Shown piece after piece: positions 1-5,185 of a stretch of 8,877 nucleotides of DNA. Under the pieces are notes generated by a model. The model was not told where the DNA came from. It ran no database searches and saw nothing but the letters and a program-made list of their open reading frames with translations. A program made the position numbers and the translations under genes. How positions within the stretch are numbered: the stretch's first letter is position 1; each line of letters starts with the position of its first letter. This stretch comes from CAZJJK01 sp964546285 (GTDB taxonomy: Bacteria > Spirochaetota > Spirochaetia > Treponematales > Breznakiellaceae): positions 1-8,877 of the forward strand of contig CAZJJK010000121.1 in the NCBI GenBank assembly GCA_964546285.1. Direction: 5' to 3'.

Positions 1-163
1 TCAGAGTAACAAAGGTGGTTTCCGCGTACTCGTTTCCGTTGAGTCAGTCCAGTAGGGCAAAGCGACTGTGGGAAGACTCGCGAAAACGTATTCTACGCTA
101 AGCTTGGTGCCGTCGCTAGGGGCTGTAACAAGATGCCTAGCTCCCTTGGTCTACAGCGCGGCC
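1..163. other. Intergenic region downstream of accA, no gene recognised
   Basis: This is the stretch past the accA stop codon up to the window edge. I find no coding region with a start codon and ribosome binding site, and no tRNA, tmRNA, RNase P or SRP RNA signature that I recognise. One minus-strand frame stays open for about 49 codons but has no usable start. Two plus-strand frames are open from the window edge (stops at 53-55 and 99-101) and could be the tail of a convergent gene, which cannot be judged from so few codons. The only structure seen is the stem-loop at 122-157. Confidence 0.5.
122..157 (-). terminator. Possible 3' stem-loop after accA
   Basis: Seven bases past the accA stop, arms 152-157 and 122-127 pair perfectly (6 bp, GCTGTA with TACAGC on the minus strand). 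Inside them 145-148 pairs with 129-132 (CAAG with CTTG) across a small asymmetric internal loop, closing a 12-nt loop. The position suits the end of the operon transcript. No U-tract follows the hairpin, so it does not meet the usual criteria for an intrinsic terminator. It may be an mRNA 3'-end structure, part of a factor-dependent terminator, or chance. A competing 6-bp pairing (115-120 with 136-141) overlaps it. Confidence 0.25.
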
Positions 164-1090
164 CTAATCGCCGGTCTCGTCCCAATGGCCAATCTTCCTG
201 ATTTTTTGGTTTCGGTAGCGCACTATAAGCTCAGGCGGGCGGGCGCGGAGATCAGCCAGATCGCGGAGCAGAGTCGCTCTTATGGCCGCGGCCGCGGCCT
301 TGGGGTCAACGTGGGCGCCGCCTGAGGGTTCGGGAATAACGCCGTTAATAACCTTAAAGGCTAAAAGATCGTCGCTGGTGATGCGCAGCATGGCGGCGGC
401 GTCCTTAGCCTTAGCGGAATCGCGGAGTAGGATAGAGGCGCAGCCCTCCGGGCTGATGACAGAGTAGACGGCGTTCTCCAGCATATAGATTTTATCGCCC
501 ACGCCTATGCCCAGGGCGCCGCCGGAACCGCCTTCACCAATGATGACACAGATTATTGGGGTGCGGAGCTGGCTGAATTCGCGCAGGTTGCGCGCTATCG
601 CCTCGCCAATGCCGCGCTCTTCGGCGCCAAGACCCGGATAAGCGCCAGAAGTGTCGATAAAGGTAACGATAGGCCGGTGAAATTTTTCCGCCTGTTTGGC
701 CAAACGCAGAGCCTTTCGGTATCCTTCCGGATTAGCCATGCCGTGATTGCGGCGCATGTTTTCTTTTAGGGTGCGACCCTTTTGATTGGCGATTATGGTC
801 ACCGGCTGGCCGTCCAGAAAACCCAGACCGCCGACTATGGCTGGATCGTCGGCGTAATATCGATCTCCATGAAGTTCGATAAAATCATCAAAGACCAGGC
901 CGATATAATCCAGAGCGTAGGGACGCTCTGGATGGCGGGCTAGTTCCACCCTTCGCCAAGCCGTCTCCGTTTTTGAGGCGGCTTTTACCTTCGCTTGCAG
1001 ACTGGAAAGCTCATGGCTAATGTCAAGGCCGGTCGCTTCGGCTAAACGCTTGAGTTCCTTAAGGGTCGCCGATAAATCGTTTTTAGGCAT
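164..1090 (-). CDS. accA: Acetyl-CoA carboxylase carboxyltransferase subunit alpha
   Basis: AccA pairs with AccD (alpha2-beta2) to move the carboxyl group from biotin on AccB to acetyl-CoA, giving malonyl-CoA in the cytoplasm. The product has 308 residues, close to the family's usual 315-325. Family motifs are intact: the crotonase-like core around residues 88-106, NHGMANPEGYRKAL (116-129), the FIDTSGAYPG stretch (144-153), the glycine-rich EGGSGGALGIG (186-196) and the SPEGCASIL segment (213-221). The C-terminus carries the typical RKIG near residue 298. I chose the ATG at 1090 (MPKND...) over an in-frame ATG at 1135, because the longer version adds 15 residues lying wholly inside accD and foreign to the family. 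The start overlaps the accD stop by 8 nt, which suggests translational coupling for equal subunit amounts. It is the last gene of the operon; the stop is TAG. Confidence 0.97.
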   Translation of the reverse strand: MPKNDLSATLKELKRLAEATGLDISHELSSLQAKVKAASKTETAWRRVELARHPERPYALDYIGLVFDDFIELHGDRYYADDPAIVGGLGFLDGQPVTIIANQKGRTLKENMRRNHGMANPEGYRKALRLAKQAEKFHRPIVTFIDTSGAYPGLGAEERGIGEAIARNLREFSQLRTPIICVIIGEGGSGGALGIGVGDKIYMLENAVYSVISPEGCASILLRDSAKAKDAAAMLRITSDDLLAFKVINGVIPEPSGGAHVDPKAAAAAIRATLLRDLADLRARPPELIVRYRNQKIRKIGHWDETGD

Positions 1091-1837
1091 GGAGGCTCTC
1101 CTCCGTGACGCGGCCCTTCCCTTGGTGCAGATCAATCAGGCGGGCGAGTATGCCTTTTTGCTTGCCGCGGGAAACAATCAGATCAATAAATCCTTTCTCC
1201 AACTGGAATTCGGCTCTTTGAAACCCATCCGGCAGTTTTTGGCGTATAGTGCCTTCTATTACGCGGGGACCGGCAAAACCGATAAGAGCCCCTGGTTCGG
1301 CTAGGGTGACATCAGCCAGCATGGCGAAGGAGGCGGTTACGCCGCCGGTGGTGGGGTCGCAGAGGACAACAAAGAAGGGAACCCCCGCTTTATCCAGCTC
1401 GGCGGCGGCGCTGGCGGTTTTAGCCATCTGCATCAGGGAAAAAATGCCTTCCTGCATACGAGCGCCGCCCGATGTGGCGTAGACAATCACCGGCAAGCGT
1501 TCTTGGGCGCCGCGCAGCAGGGCGCGGCAAATTTTTTCCCCAACAACAGAACCCATAGAACCGCCCATAAAATTAAAGGACATGGCGGCTAATATAGCCG
1601 GACGCCCGTCTATTGCGCAGAGGCCGGTAACGACAGCTTCTTTCATTCGCGCCTTGGCTTCCGCCGCTGACAGCTTATCCTCGTATCCGGTCAGATCGAT
1701 GGGGTTGAGCGAGCGCAGATTNNNNNNNNNNNNNNNNNNNNNNNNNNNNNNNNNNNNNNNNNNNNNNNNNNNNNNNNNNNNNNNNNNNNNNNNNNNNNNN
1801 NNNNNNNNNNNNNNNNNNNNNCGTTTTTAGCGGCCAT
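1083..1837 (-). CDS. accD: Acetyl-CoA carboxylase carboxyltransferase subunit beta, interrupted by an assembly gap
   Basis: AccD is the beta subunit of the acetyl-CoA carboxyltransferase and normally carries an N-terminal four-cysteine zinc ribbon. The start is visible right of the gap: ATG at 1837 (MAAKN) with AAGGAG 7 nt upstream. It overlaps the accC stop by 11 nt. Left of the gap the frame reopens at 1721 (NLRSLNPIDLTGYEDKL...) and runs 212 residues to TAA at 1083. Seen there are FMGGSMGSVVG, SGGARMQEG, DPTTGGVTASFAM, EPGALIGFAGPRVIE and the LPDGFQRAEF stretch, all typical of AccD. The zinc ribbon would lie in the N run and cannot be checked. The 100-N run does not keep the frame, and by comparison with E. 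coli AccD about 70 codons are missing. The long frame that begins at an internal ATG at 1646 is only the 3' part of this gene. Confidence 0.93.
1091..1104 (-). promoter_or_regulatory. accA ribosome binding site inside a 5-bp GC hairpin
   Basis: The accA Shine-Dalgarno sequence GGAGG (1100-1104 on the minus strand) lies 9 nt before the ATG at 1090. It is followed by the loop AGAG and then by CCTCC (1091-1095), which touches the start codon. The two arms are perfectly complementary, so in the mRNA the site can fold into a 5-bp hairpin with a 4-nt loop. All of it lies inside the last codons of accD. A ribosome finishing accD would open it. That this makes accA translation depend on accD is inference. 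Confidence 0.55.
1722..1821. other. Assembly gap, 100 N, inside accD
   Basis: This is a run of exactly 100 N, the usual placeholder for a gap of unknown length. It separates the accD start (1837) from the rest of the gene (from 1721). The flanks must be joined by a length that leaves remainder 2 when divided by 3; 100 leaves remainder 1. Comparison with E. coli AccD suggests about 200-230 missing bases. Confidence 0.95.
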
Positions 1838-3158
1838 TATCTAGCTCCTTCTCTAATTCGGCGTATAAGGCGGTGCCGAAATCGCCGGAACGAAAACGCG
1901 GATGATTGACTATAAAGCGTTGGTTCGCGGTGTTCACGTTTATTCCTTCTATCGTCAGTTCGCGTAAAGCTCTGTCCATACGGTCAAGGGCTTGACGGCG
2001 GTCCGGCGCGTGGACGATAAGTTTGCCGACCATTGAGTCATAATAAGGAGGAACGGCGCAGCCGTTGAATAAAAACGAGTCCCAACGAACGCCGGGCCCG
2101 CCGGGAAGTTCCAGACGCGTAATCCGTCCAGCGCTCTTGGCGTTAATCCGGCATTCTATAGACCAGCCGCGCAATTCTACCTTGTCAGCGTCAAATTCTA
2201 AACGGCCCTCAGCGCAGGAAAAGAGCTGTTGGCGTATGATATCAACGCCTGAGACAAATTCGCTGACAGGATGCTCCACTTGAACGCGGGCATTTACTTC
2301 CATGAAAAAAAACTGGTCACCCGATACTAAAAATTCGATGGTACCAGCCCCGCGATACGCGAGTTCGCGGAAAAGGCGGACGGCTCCCTTTGACATGCGT
2401 TCGCGCATAGCGGGCGTTACGCCGGGCGAGGGACTTTCCTCAATCAGTTTTTGATGGTTTTTCTGGACCGAACAATCCCGTTCCCCTAGTACCGCGACCG
2501 TTCCATTGCCATCGGCGAGTATTTGGAGTTCCACATGGCGGGGGTTTTCCAAGTACTTTTCCATATAGATTACGCCGCTGGAAAAATGAGCGCTGGCTTC
2601 GCGGCTGGCTAGAGCTAGATTATCGCTCAGTTCTTTTGGCTCGCGGACAACGCGCATCCCCTTGCCGCCGCCGCCGGCCGCCGCTTTAAGGATGATGGGG
2701 TATCCCAAGCTTTCCGCTGTTCTAAGAGCGCTTTCGTCGTCAGCGATAGCTCCCTCGCTGCCTGGCGTTAGGGGTAAGCCAAAACGGCGGGCGGTTTCCC
2801 GCGCCCTCACCTTATCGCCAAGCAGTTCGATGGTTTCCGCTTCCGGTCCGATAAAAAGCAAGCCTTCCTTACGGACGGCGCGGGCGAAGGCGGCGTTTTC
2901 GGATAAAAAACCAACACCCGGATGAATGGCGTCGCAATCGGTGCGGAGGGCGGCCATCAATAGATTGTTGAGCGCTAGGTAGCTTTTAGCCGATGGCGCC
3001 GGTCCAACCTTAACGGAGCGGTCAGCTAGGCGGACGGGGAGGCTGTCCGCGTCAGCTTCGGAATAGACAAGCACCGTCTCCACGCCCAGCTCTCGGCAGG
3101 CGCGGATGATCCTGACGGCGATTTCGCCTCGGTTGGCGATCAGCAGACGCTTTATCAC
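1827..3158 (-). CDS. accC: Acetyl-CoA carboxylase, biotin carboxylase subunit
   Basis: AccC uses ATP and bicarbonate to carboxylate the biotin on AccB. With a GTG start at 3158 the protein has 443 residues (E. coli 449) and begins with the family's IKRLLIANRGEIAVRIIRAC. The start is set by GGAG 6 nt upstream; an in-frame ATG at 3191 lies inside accB and would add 11 foreign residues. By the E. coli numbering known for this family, the active-site residues are present: glycine-rich ATP loop (161-165), Cys229 and Lys237 in the RDCSVQKNHQK segment, Glu287, Arg291 and Glu295 in EVNARVQVEH, and Arg337. One oddity: after Arg337 the usual AEDPxxxFxPSPG stretch is shortened to AKSAG, a loss of 7 residues. 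The gap to accB is 13 nt; the end overlaps accD by 11 nt. Confidence 0.96.
   Translation of the reverse strand: MIKRLLIANRGEIAVRIIRACRELGVETVLVYSEADADSLPVRLADRSVKVGPAPSAKSYLALNNLLMAALRTDCDAIHPGVGFLSENAAFARAVRKEGLLFIGPEAETIELLGDKVRARETARRFGLPLTPGSEGAIADDESALRTAESLGYPIILKAAAGGGGKGMRVVREPKELSDNLALASREASAHFSSGVIYMEKYLENPRHVELQILADGNGTVAVLGERDCSVQKNHQKLIEESPSPGVTPAMRERMSKGAVRLFRELAYRGAGTIEFLVSGDQFFFMEVNARVQVEHPVSEFVSGVDIIRQQLFSCAEGRLEFDADKVELRGWSIECRINAKSAGRITRLELPGGPGVRWDSFLFNGCAVPPYYDSMVGKLIVHAPDRRQALDRMDRALRELTIEGINVNTANQRFIVNHPRFRSGDFGTALYAELEKELDNGR
1845..1850 (-). promoter_or_regulatory. Ribosome binding site for accD
   Basis: AAGGAG on the minus strand lies 7 nt before the ATG at 1837, inside the last codons of accC. 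It is the evidence for the true accD start, which automatic calling would miss because the reading frame is broken by the N run. Confidence 0.8.
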
Positions 3159-3164
3159 AATACG

Positions 3165-3168
3165 CTCC
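3165..3168 (-). promoter_or_regulatory. Ribosome binding site deciding the GTG start of accC
   Basis: GGAG on the minus strand lies 6 nt before GTG at 3158 and just after the accB stop (TAG, 3172-3174). It supports the GTG over the ATG at 3191, which lies within accB. GTG is the only non-ATG start among the gene starts visible here. Confidence 0.75.
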
Positions 3169-3171
3169 AGT

Positions 3172-3669
3172 CTAGAGCCGTACGACTTCAAACAAGCTTT
3201 GACCGTATTCCACCAAGGAGGCGTTTTCAGCCTTAACCGTCCGTATCTCGCAATCGAACTCCGCTTCCAAATGATTCATCATCTTCATCGCCTCAAGGAT
3301 ACAAAGAGTGTCACCGGCCTTGACTTTTTTACCCGCTTCCACAAAAGCCGGCGCGTCCGGGCCAGGAGAACGGTAAAAAGTAGCGACGATAGGGCTGACT
3401 ATGGACTCTAGGGCTTCACCCTCCTCGGCGGCGTTTTCGTCTAACTTGGCTGGCAGACCCAAGCGGACGGCTGTTTTAAGCGCTGACGTGCCGCCTGACT
3501 CTTTCAAACGCTGTGAAGACGCTTCGGCGGCCAGCTCCATATCGACGGCGGAGCCTCGGCTCGTTTCGCGGCGGAGCGATAAACGAAAGCCTTCGTTTTC
3601 CACGGTTAAATCGGATAGATCGGTGGCGGCGAATTTGTCAATGATCGCTAGAATAGCGTTCTTGTCCAT
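3172..3669 (-). CDS. accB: Acetyl-CoA carboxylase biotin carboxyl carrier protein (BCCP)
   Basis: AccB carries the biotin that shuttles between AccC and the AccD-AccA transferase. The 165-residue product has the usual two-part layout: an N-terminal helical region (about 1-35), a variable linker (about 36-88) that lacks the Ala-Pro repeats of the E. coli protein, and a C-terminal biotinyl domain (about 89-165). The biotinylation motif EAMKM is at 126-130, so Lys129 is the expected attachment site. The stretch after FYRSPGPDAPAFV (98-110) matches the BCCP 'thumb', which marks it as an acetyl-CoA carboxylase carrier rather than one from a decarboxylase or pyruvate carboxylase. The start ATG at 3669 has AAGGAG 5 nt upstream, overlapping the fabV stop codon. 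No biotin ligase gene is in the window, so BirA must be encoded elsewhere. Confidence 0.97.
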   Translation of the reverse strand: MDKNAILAIIDKFAATDLSDLTVENEGFRLSLRRETSRGSAVDMELAAEASSQRLKESGGTSALKTAVRLGLPAKLDENAAEEGEALESIVSPIVATFYRSPGPDAPAFVEAGKKVKAGDTLCILEAMKMMNHLEAEFDCEIRTVKAENASLVEYGQSLFEVVRL

Positions 3670-3684
3670 ATAATCTCCTTATAT
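3668..3684 (-). promoter_or_regulatory. accB ribosome binding site in the loop of an AT inverted repeat
   Basis: On the minus strand ATATAA (3679-3684) and TTATAT (3668-3673) are perfect inverted repeats of 6 bp around a 5-nt loop, GGAGA, which is the core of the accB Shine-Dalgarno sequence. The first arm contains the fabV stop TAA; the second includes the first two bases of the accB start codon. The stem is all A-U and so weak. It may present the site for reinitiation or be chance. Confidence 0.4.
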
Positions 3685-4719
3685 ACCGCTTGGGTCGATA
3701 TCGGCCTGGTAGTCGATACCGCTTACGGCGAAGCCATGAGTTCGCAGAAAGGCGTTTCGGATACCGTCGATATCGGCTGTCGCTATGGCTGTCTGGCTTC
3801 GCGCGGCGGCCTTTGCCATATAAGCGGAAACCGCCGTTTGGATATCGTGGCGCAGTTCAAGATCGTCAAGGCGGATGCGAGAGGCCTGATCGGTTTTTAC
3901 CAAAGCGGCCTTAGCGGCGGAACTTGGGGTGTAAAGGCGATCGCGGAACAGCCTAAGAATTTGCTCGGCGCAATCCTCATGAATTCCGGCGGCTTTCATC
4001 TCTTTGAAAAGAAAAGCGATGTATAAAGAAATGGCGGGGATGACGGCGCTTGACCGGGTAACCAAGGCCTTGTTTACGCTTACCCAAGCGCCGCCGCCGG
4101 CGGGTTTTAGGCTGTCGTTAAGCTCCTGGGCCGTTTTTTCCAAATGGGACTTAGCCCGGCCTATCGTGCCATCGCGATAGATAGGCCATGATAATTCCGG
4201 CCCTATATAGGTATACGCGACGGTTCTGACCGTTTTGGCTAATAAGCCCGCTTCTGACAGGGCTTTTATCCAGCGCGCCCAATCCTCTCCGCCCATAACC
4301 TTAACGGTGGCGTCTATCTCTTCTTGGCTGGCCGCCTCCACCGTCATCGGGGAGAGGGTGCCGTCCATGAAATCCAGGGCGAGGCCGGAGTAGGGCGTCC
4401 CAATCGCTTTGATGACGGATCGATATTGGATTCCGGTATCGGGATCGGTCCTGACTGGGGAAGCGATTGAATAAACCACTAGGTCAACTTCCGGCTTTAT
4501 GCCGGCGCGGGCGGCGACCGTTTTGATCGCTTCCATTGCCATGGCTTTTGCCTGATCAGAAAACGCGTCAGCGTCNNNNNNNNNNNNNNNNNNNNNNNNN
4601 NNNNNNNNNNNNNNNNNNNNNNNNNNNNNNNNNNNNNNNNNNNNNNNNNNNNNNNNNNNNNNNNNNNNNNNNNNNCTGGTGAGGCAGATATTGTTGCGAA
4701 TCAAAGGCTGTACGATCAT
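3679..4719 (-). CDS. fabV: Trans-2-enoyl-ACP/CoA reductase, FabV family, interrupted by an assembly gap
   Basis: FabV reduces trans-2-enoyl-ACP (or enoyl-CoA) with NADH, the last step of each elongation cycle. The start is ATG at 4719 with GGAG 5 nt upstream; MIVQPLIRNNICLT matches the FabV N-terminus. After the gap 298 residues remain, with SPVRTDPDTG, VMGGEDW, TVAYTYIGPE and IRLDDLELR typical of the family. The catalytic Y-X8-K motif is intact (Tyr at 4177-4179, Lys at 4150-4152), as is the second conserved Tyr (4213-4215). The NADH-binding glycine motif falls in the N run. From memory it is nearest to the Treponema denticola enoyl-CoA reductase. Some homologues serve butyrate formation as enoyl-CoA reductases (Ter), but the place between fabZ and accB argues for fatty acid synthesis. 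The FabV family is known to resist triclosan. Confidence 0.93.
   Translation of the reverse strand: MIVQPLIRNNICLTXXXXXXXXXXXXXXXXXXXXXXXXXXXXXXXXXXDADAFSDQAKAMAMEAIKTVAARAGIKPEVDLVVYSIASPVRTDPDTGIQYRSVIKAIGTPYSGLALDFMDGTLSPMTVEAASQEEIDATVKVMGGEDWARWIKALSEAGLLAKTVRTVAYTYIGPELSWPIYRDGTIGRAKSHLEKTAQELNDSLKPAGGGAWVSVNKALVTRSSAVIPAISLYIAFLFKEMKAAGIHEDCAEQILRLFRDRLYTPSSAAKAALVKTDQASRIRLDDLELRHDIQTAVSAYMAKAAARSQTAIATADIDGIRNAFLRTHGFAVSGIDYQADIDPSGI
4576..4675. other. Assembly gap, 100 N, inside fabV
   Basis: This is a second run of exactly 100 N. It follows residue 14 of FabV and ends before the DADAFSDQ segment, which corresponds to about residue 114 of the T. denticola enzyme as I recall it. About 99 codons should lie here, so the true gap is near 295 bases. 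The apparent open frame across the Ns is luck of length: 100 and 295 leave the same remainder when divided by 3. Confidence 0.95.
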
Positions 4720-4734
4720 CGTTGCTCCAAAGTG

Positions 4735-5160
4735 TTATAGCTCGGCTTTCCCAACCAGGCAGAGCCATTCGGCCTCGGCCGCGAGTTCATCGCCGACATA
4801 GGCCTTGCCGGCTTGTTTGATCATTTTGGCGGAAACGCGGAGGTTGACTATTTCCAAGCGGACTTCATCGCCTGGTCTTACTTGACGGCGGAATTTCGCC
4901 TTATCCACGGTGGCCAGAAAAAAGAGCTCGCCGTCACCAAGTACGCCGAGTTGGCGCAAGCCGGCGCCGCCGGCTTGCGCCATGGTTTCCACTAAAATTA
5001 CGCCGGGTACTACCGGATATTCCGGAAAATGCCCGGAAAAGAAGAAGTCGTCCGCCGTAAAGCGGCGCCGAGCGACTATTTTGTCCTTGGCCGCCTCAAC
5101 GATGGCGTCAACGAATAAAAAAGGTTTGCGGTGGGGAAGCAGGGTTTCTATATCAGTCAT
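4735..5160 (-). CDS. fabZ: 3-hydroxyacyl-ACP dehydratase FabZ
   Basis: FabZ removes water from 3-hydroxyacyl-ACP to give trans-2-enoyl-ACP. The product has 141 residues, the normal length for this hot-dog-fold enzyme. It begins MTDIETLLPHRKPFLFVD, the family's usual N-terminus. The catalytic pair is visible: His44 in FSGHFPEYPVVPG and Glu58 in ILVETMAQAG. I set the start at ATG 5160, with GAGG 6 nt upstream, 16 nt after the fabF stop. The frame stays open further upstream to an ATG at 5343, but that extension runs inside fabF and adds 61 residues unlike FabZ. It sits directly before fabV, so dehydratase and enoyl reductase are made as neighbours. No FabA-type isomerase is seen, so nothing here indicates an anaerobic route to unsaturated fatty acids. 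Confidence 0.97.
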   Translation of the reverse strand: MTDIETLLPHRKPFLFVDAIVEAAKDKIVARRRFTADDFFFSGHFPEYPVVPGVILVETMAQAGGAGLRQLGVLGDGELFFLATVDKAKFRRQVRPGDEVRLEIVNLRVSAKMIKQAGKAYVGDELAAEAEWLCLVGKAEL

Positions 5161-5166
5161 AACCAA

Positions 5167-5170
5167 CCTC
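5167..5170 (-). promoter_or_regulatory. Ribosome binding site deciding the fabZ start
   Basis: GAGG on the minus strand lies 6 nt before the ATG at 5160, between the fabF stop and fabZ. It supports the 141-residue FabZ over the longer frame that starts inside fabF. Confidence 0.7.
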
Positions 5171-5171
5171 A

Positions 5172-5185
5172 CGCCCTTAGGGGCG
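5172..5185 (-). other. Small GC hairpin centred on the fabF stop codon
   Basis: On the minus strand CGCCC (5181-5185) and GGGCG (5172-5176) are perfectly complementary around the 4-nt loop CTAA, which contains the fabF stop codon TAA (5177-5179). The fabZ ribosome binding site begins 2 nt further on. The stem is too short and lacks a U-tract for a terminator. A role at this junction is unproven, and chance is possible. Confidence 0.35.

Noticed and set aside
71..101. Weak likeness to a tmRNA tag region near GACTCGCGAAAACG
   Set aside because: No tag peptide ending in Ala-Ala plus stop, no tRNA-like 3' end and no conserved tmRNA 5' end nearby.
115..141. Inverted repeat with a 15-nt loop (115-120 with 136-141) as a terminator
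   Set aside because: Only 6 bp with a large loop, no U-tract, and it competes with the longer pairing at 122-157.
1..150. About 49-codon open minus-strand frame downstream of accA ending in TGA at 1-3
   Set aside because: No ATG, GTG or TTG start in frame, no ribosome binding site and no recognisable product; a chance open frame is the simplest reading.
68..325. 85-codon plus-strand frame overlapping the accA 3' end
   Set aside because: More than half lies antisense to accA; GTG start without a convincing ribosome binding site and no family features.
1090..1135. Longer accA beginning at ATG 1135
   Set aside because: The 15 extra residues lie inside accD in another frame and do not resemble AccA; ATG 1090 has a good Shine-Dalgarno and gives the family's usual N-terminus.
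1582..1830. Plus-strand frame spanning the N run in accD
   Set aside because: An artefact of the Ns, antisense to accD.
3159..3191. Longer accC beginning at ATG 3191
   Set aside because: It starts inside accB and adds 11 residues before the family's N-terminus; GTG 3158 has a well-placed GGAG.
4568..4768. Second minus-strand frame spanning the N run near fabV
   Set aside because: It exists only because Ns contain no stops; the real gene is fabV in another frame.
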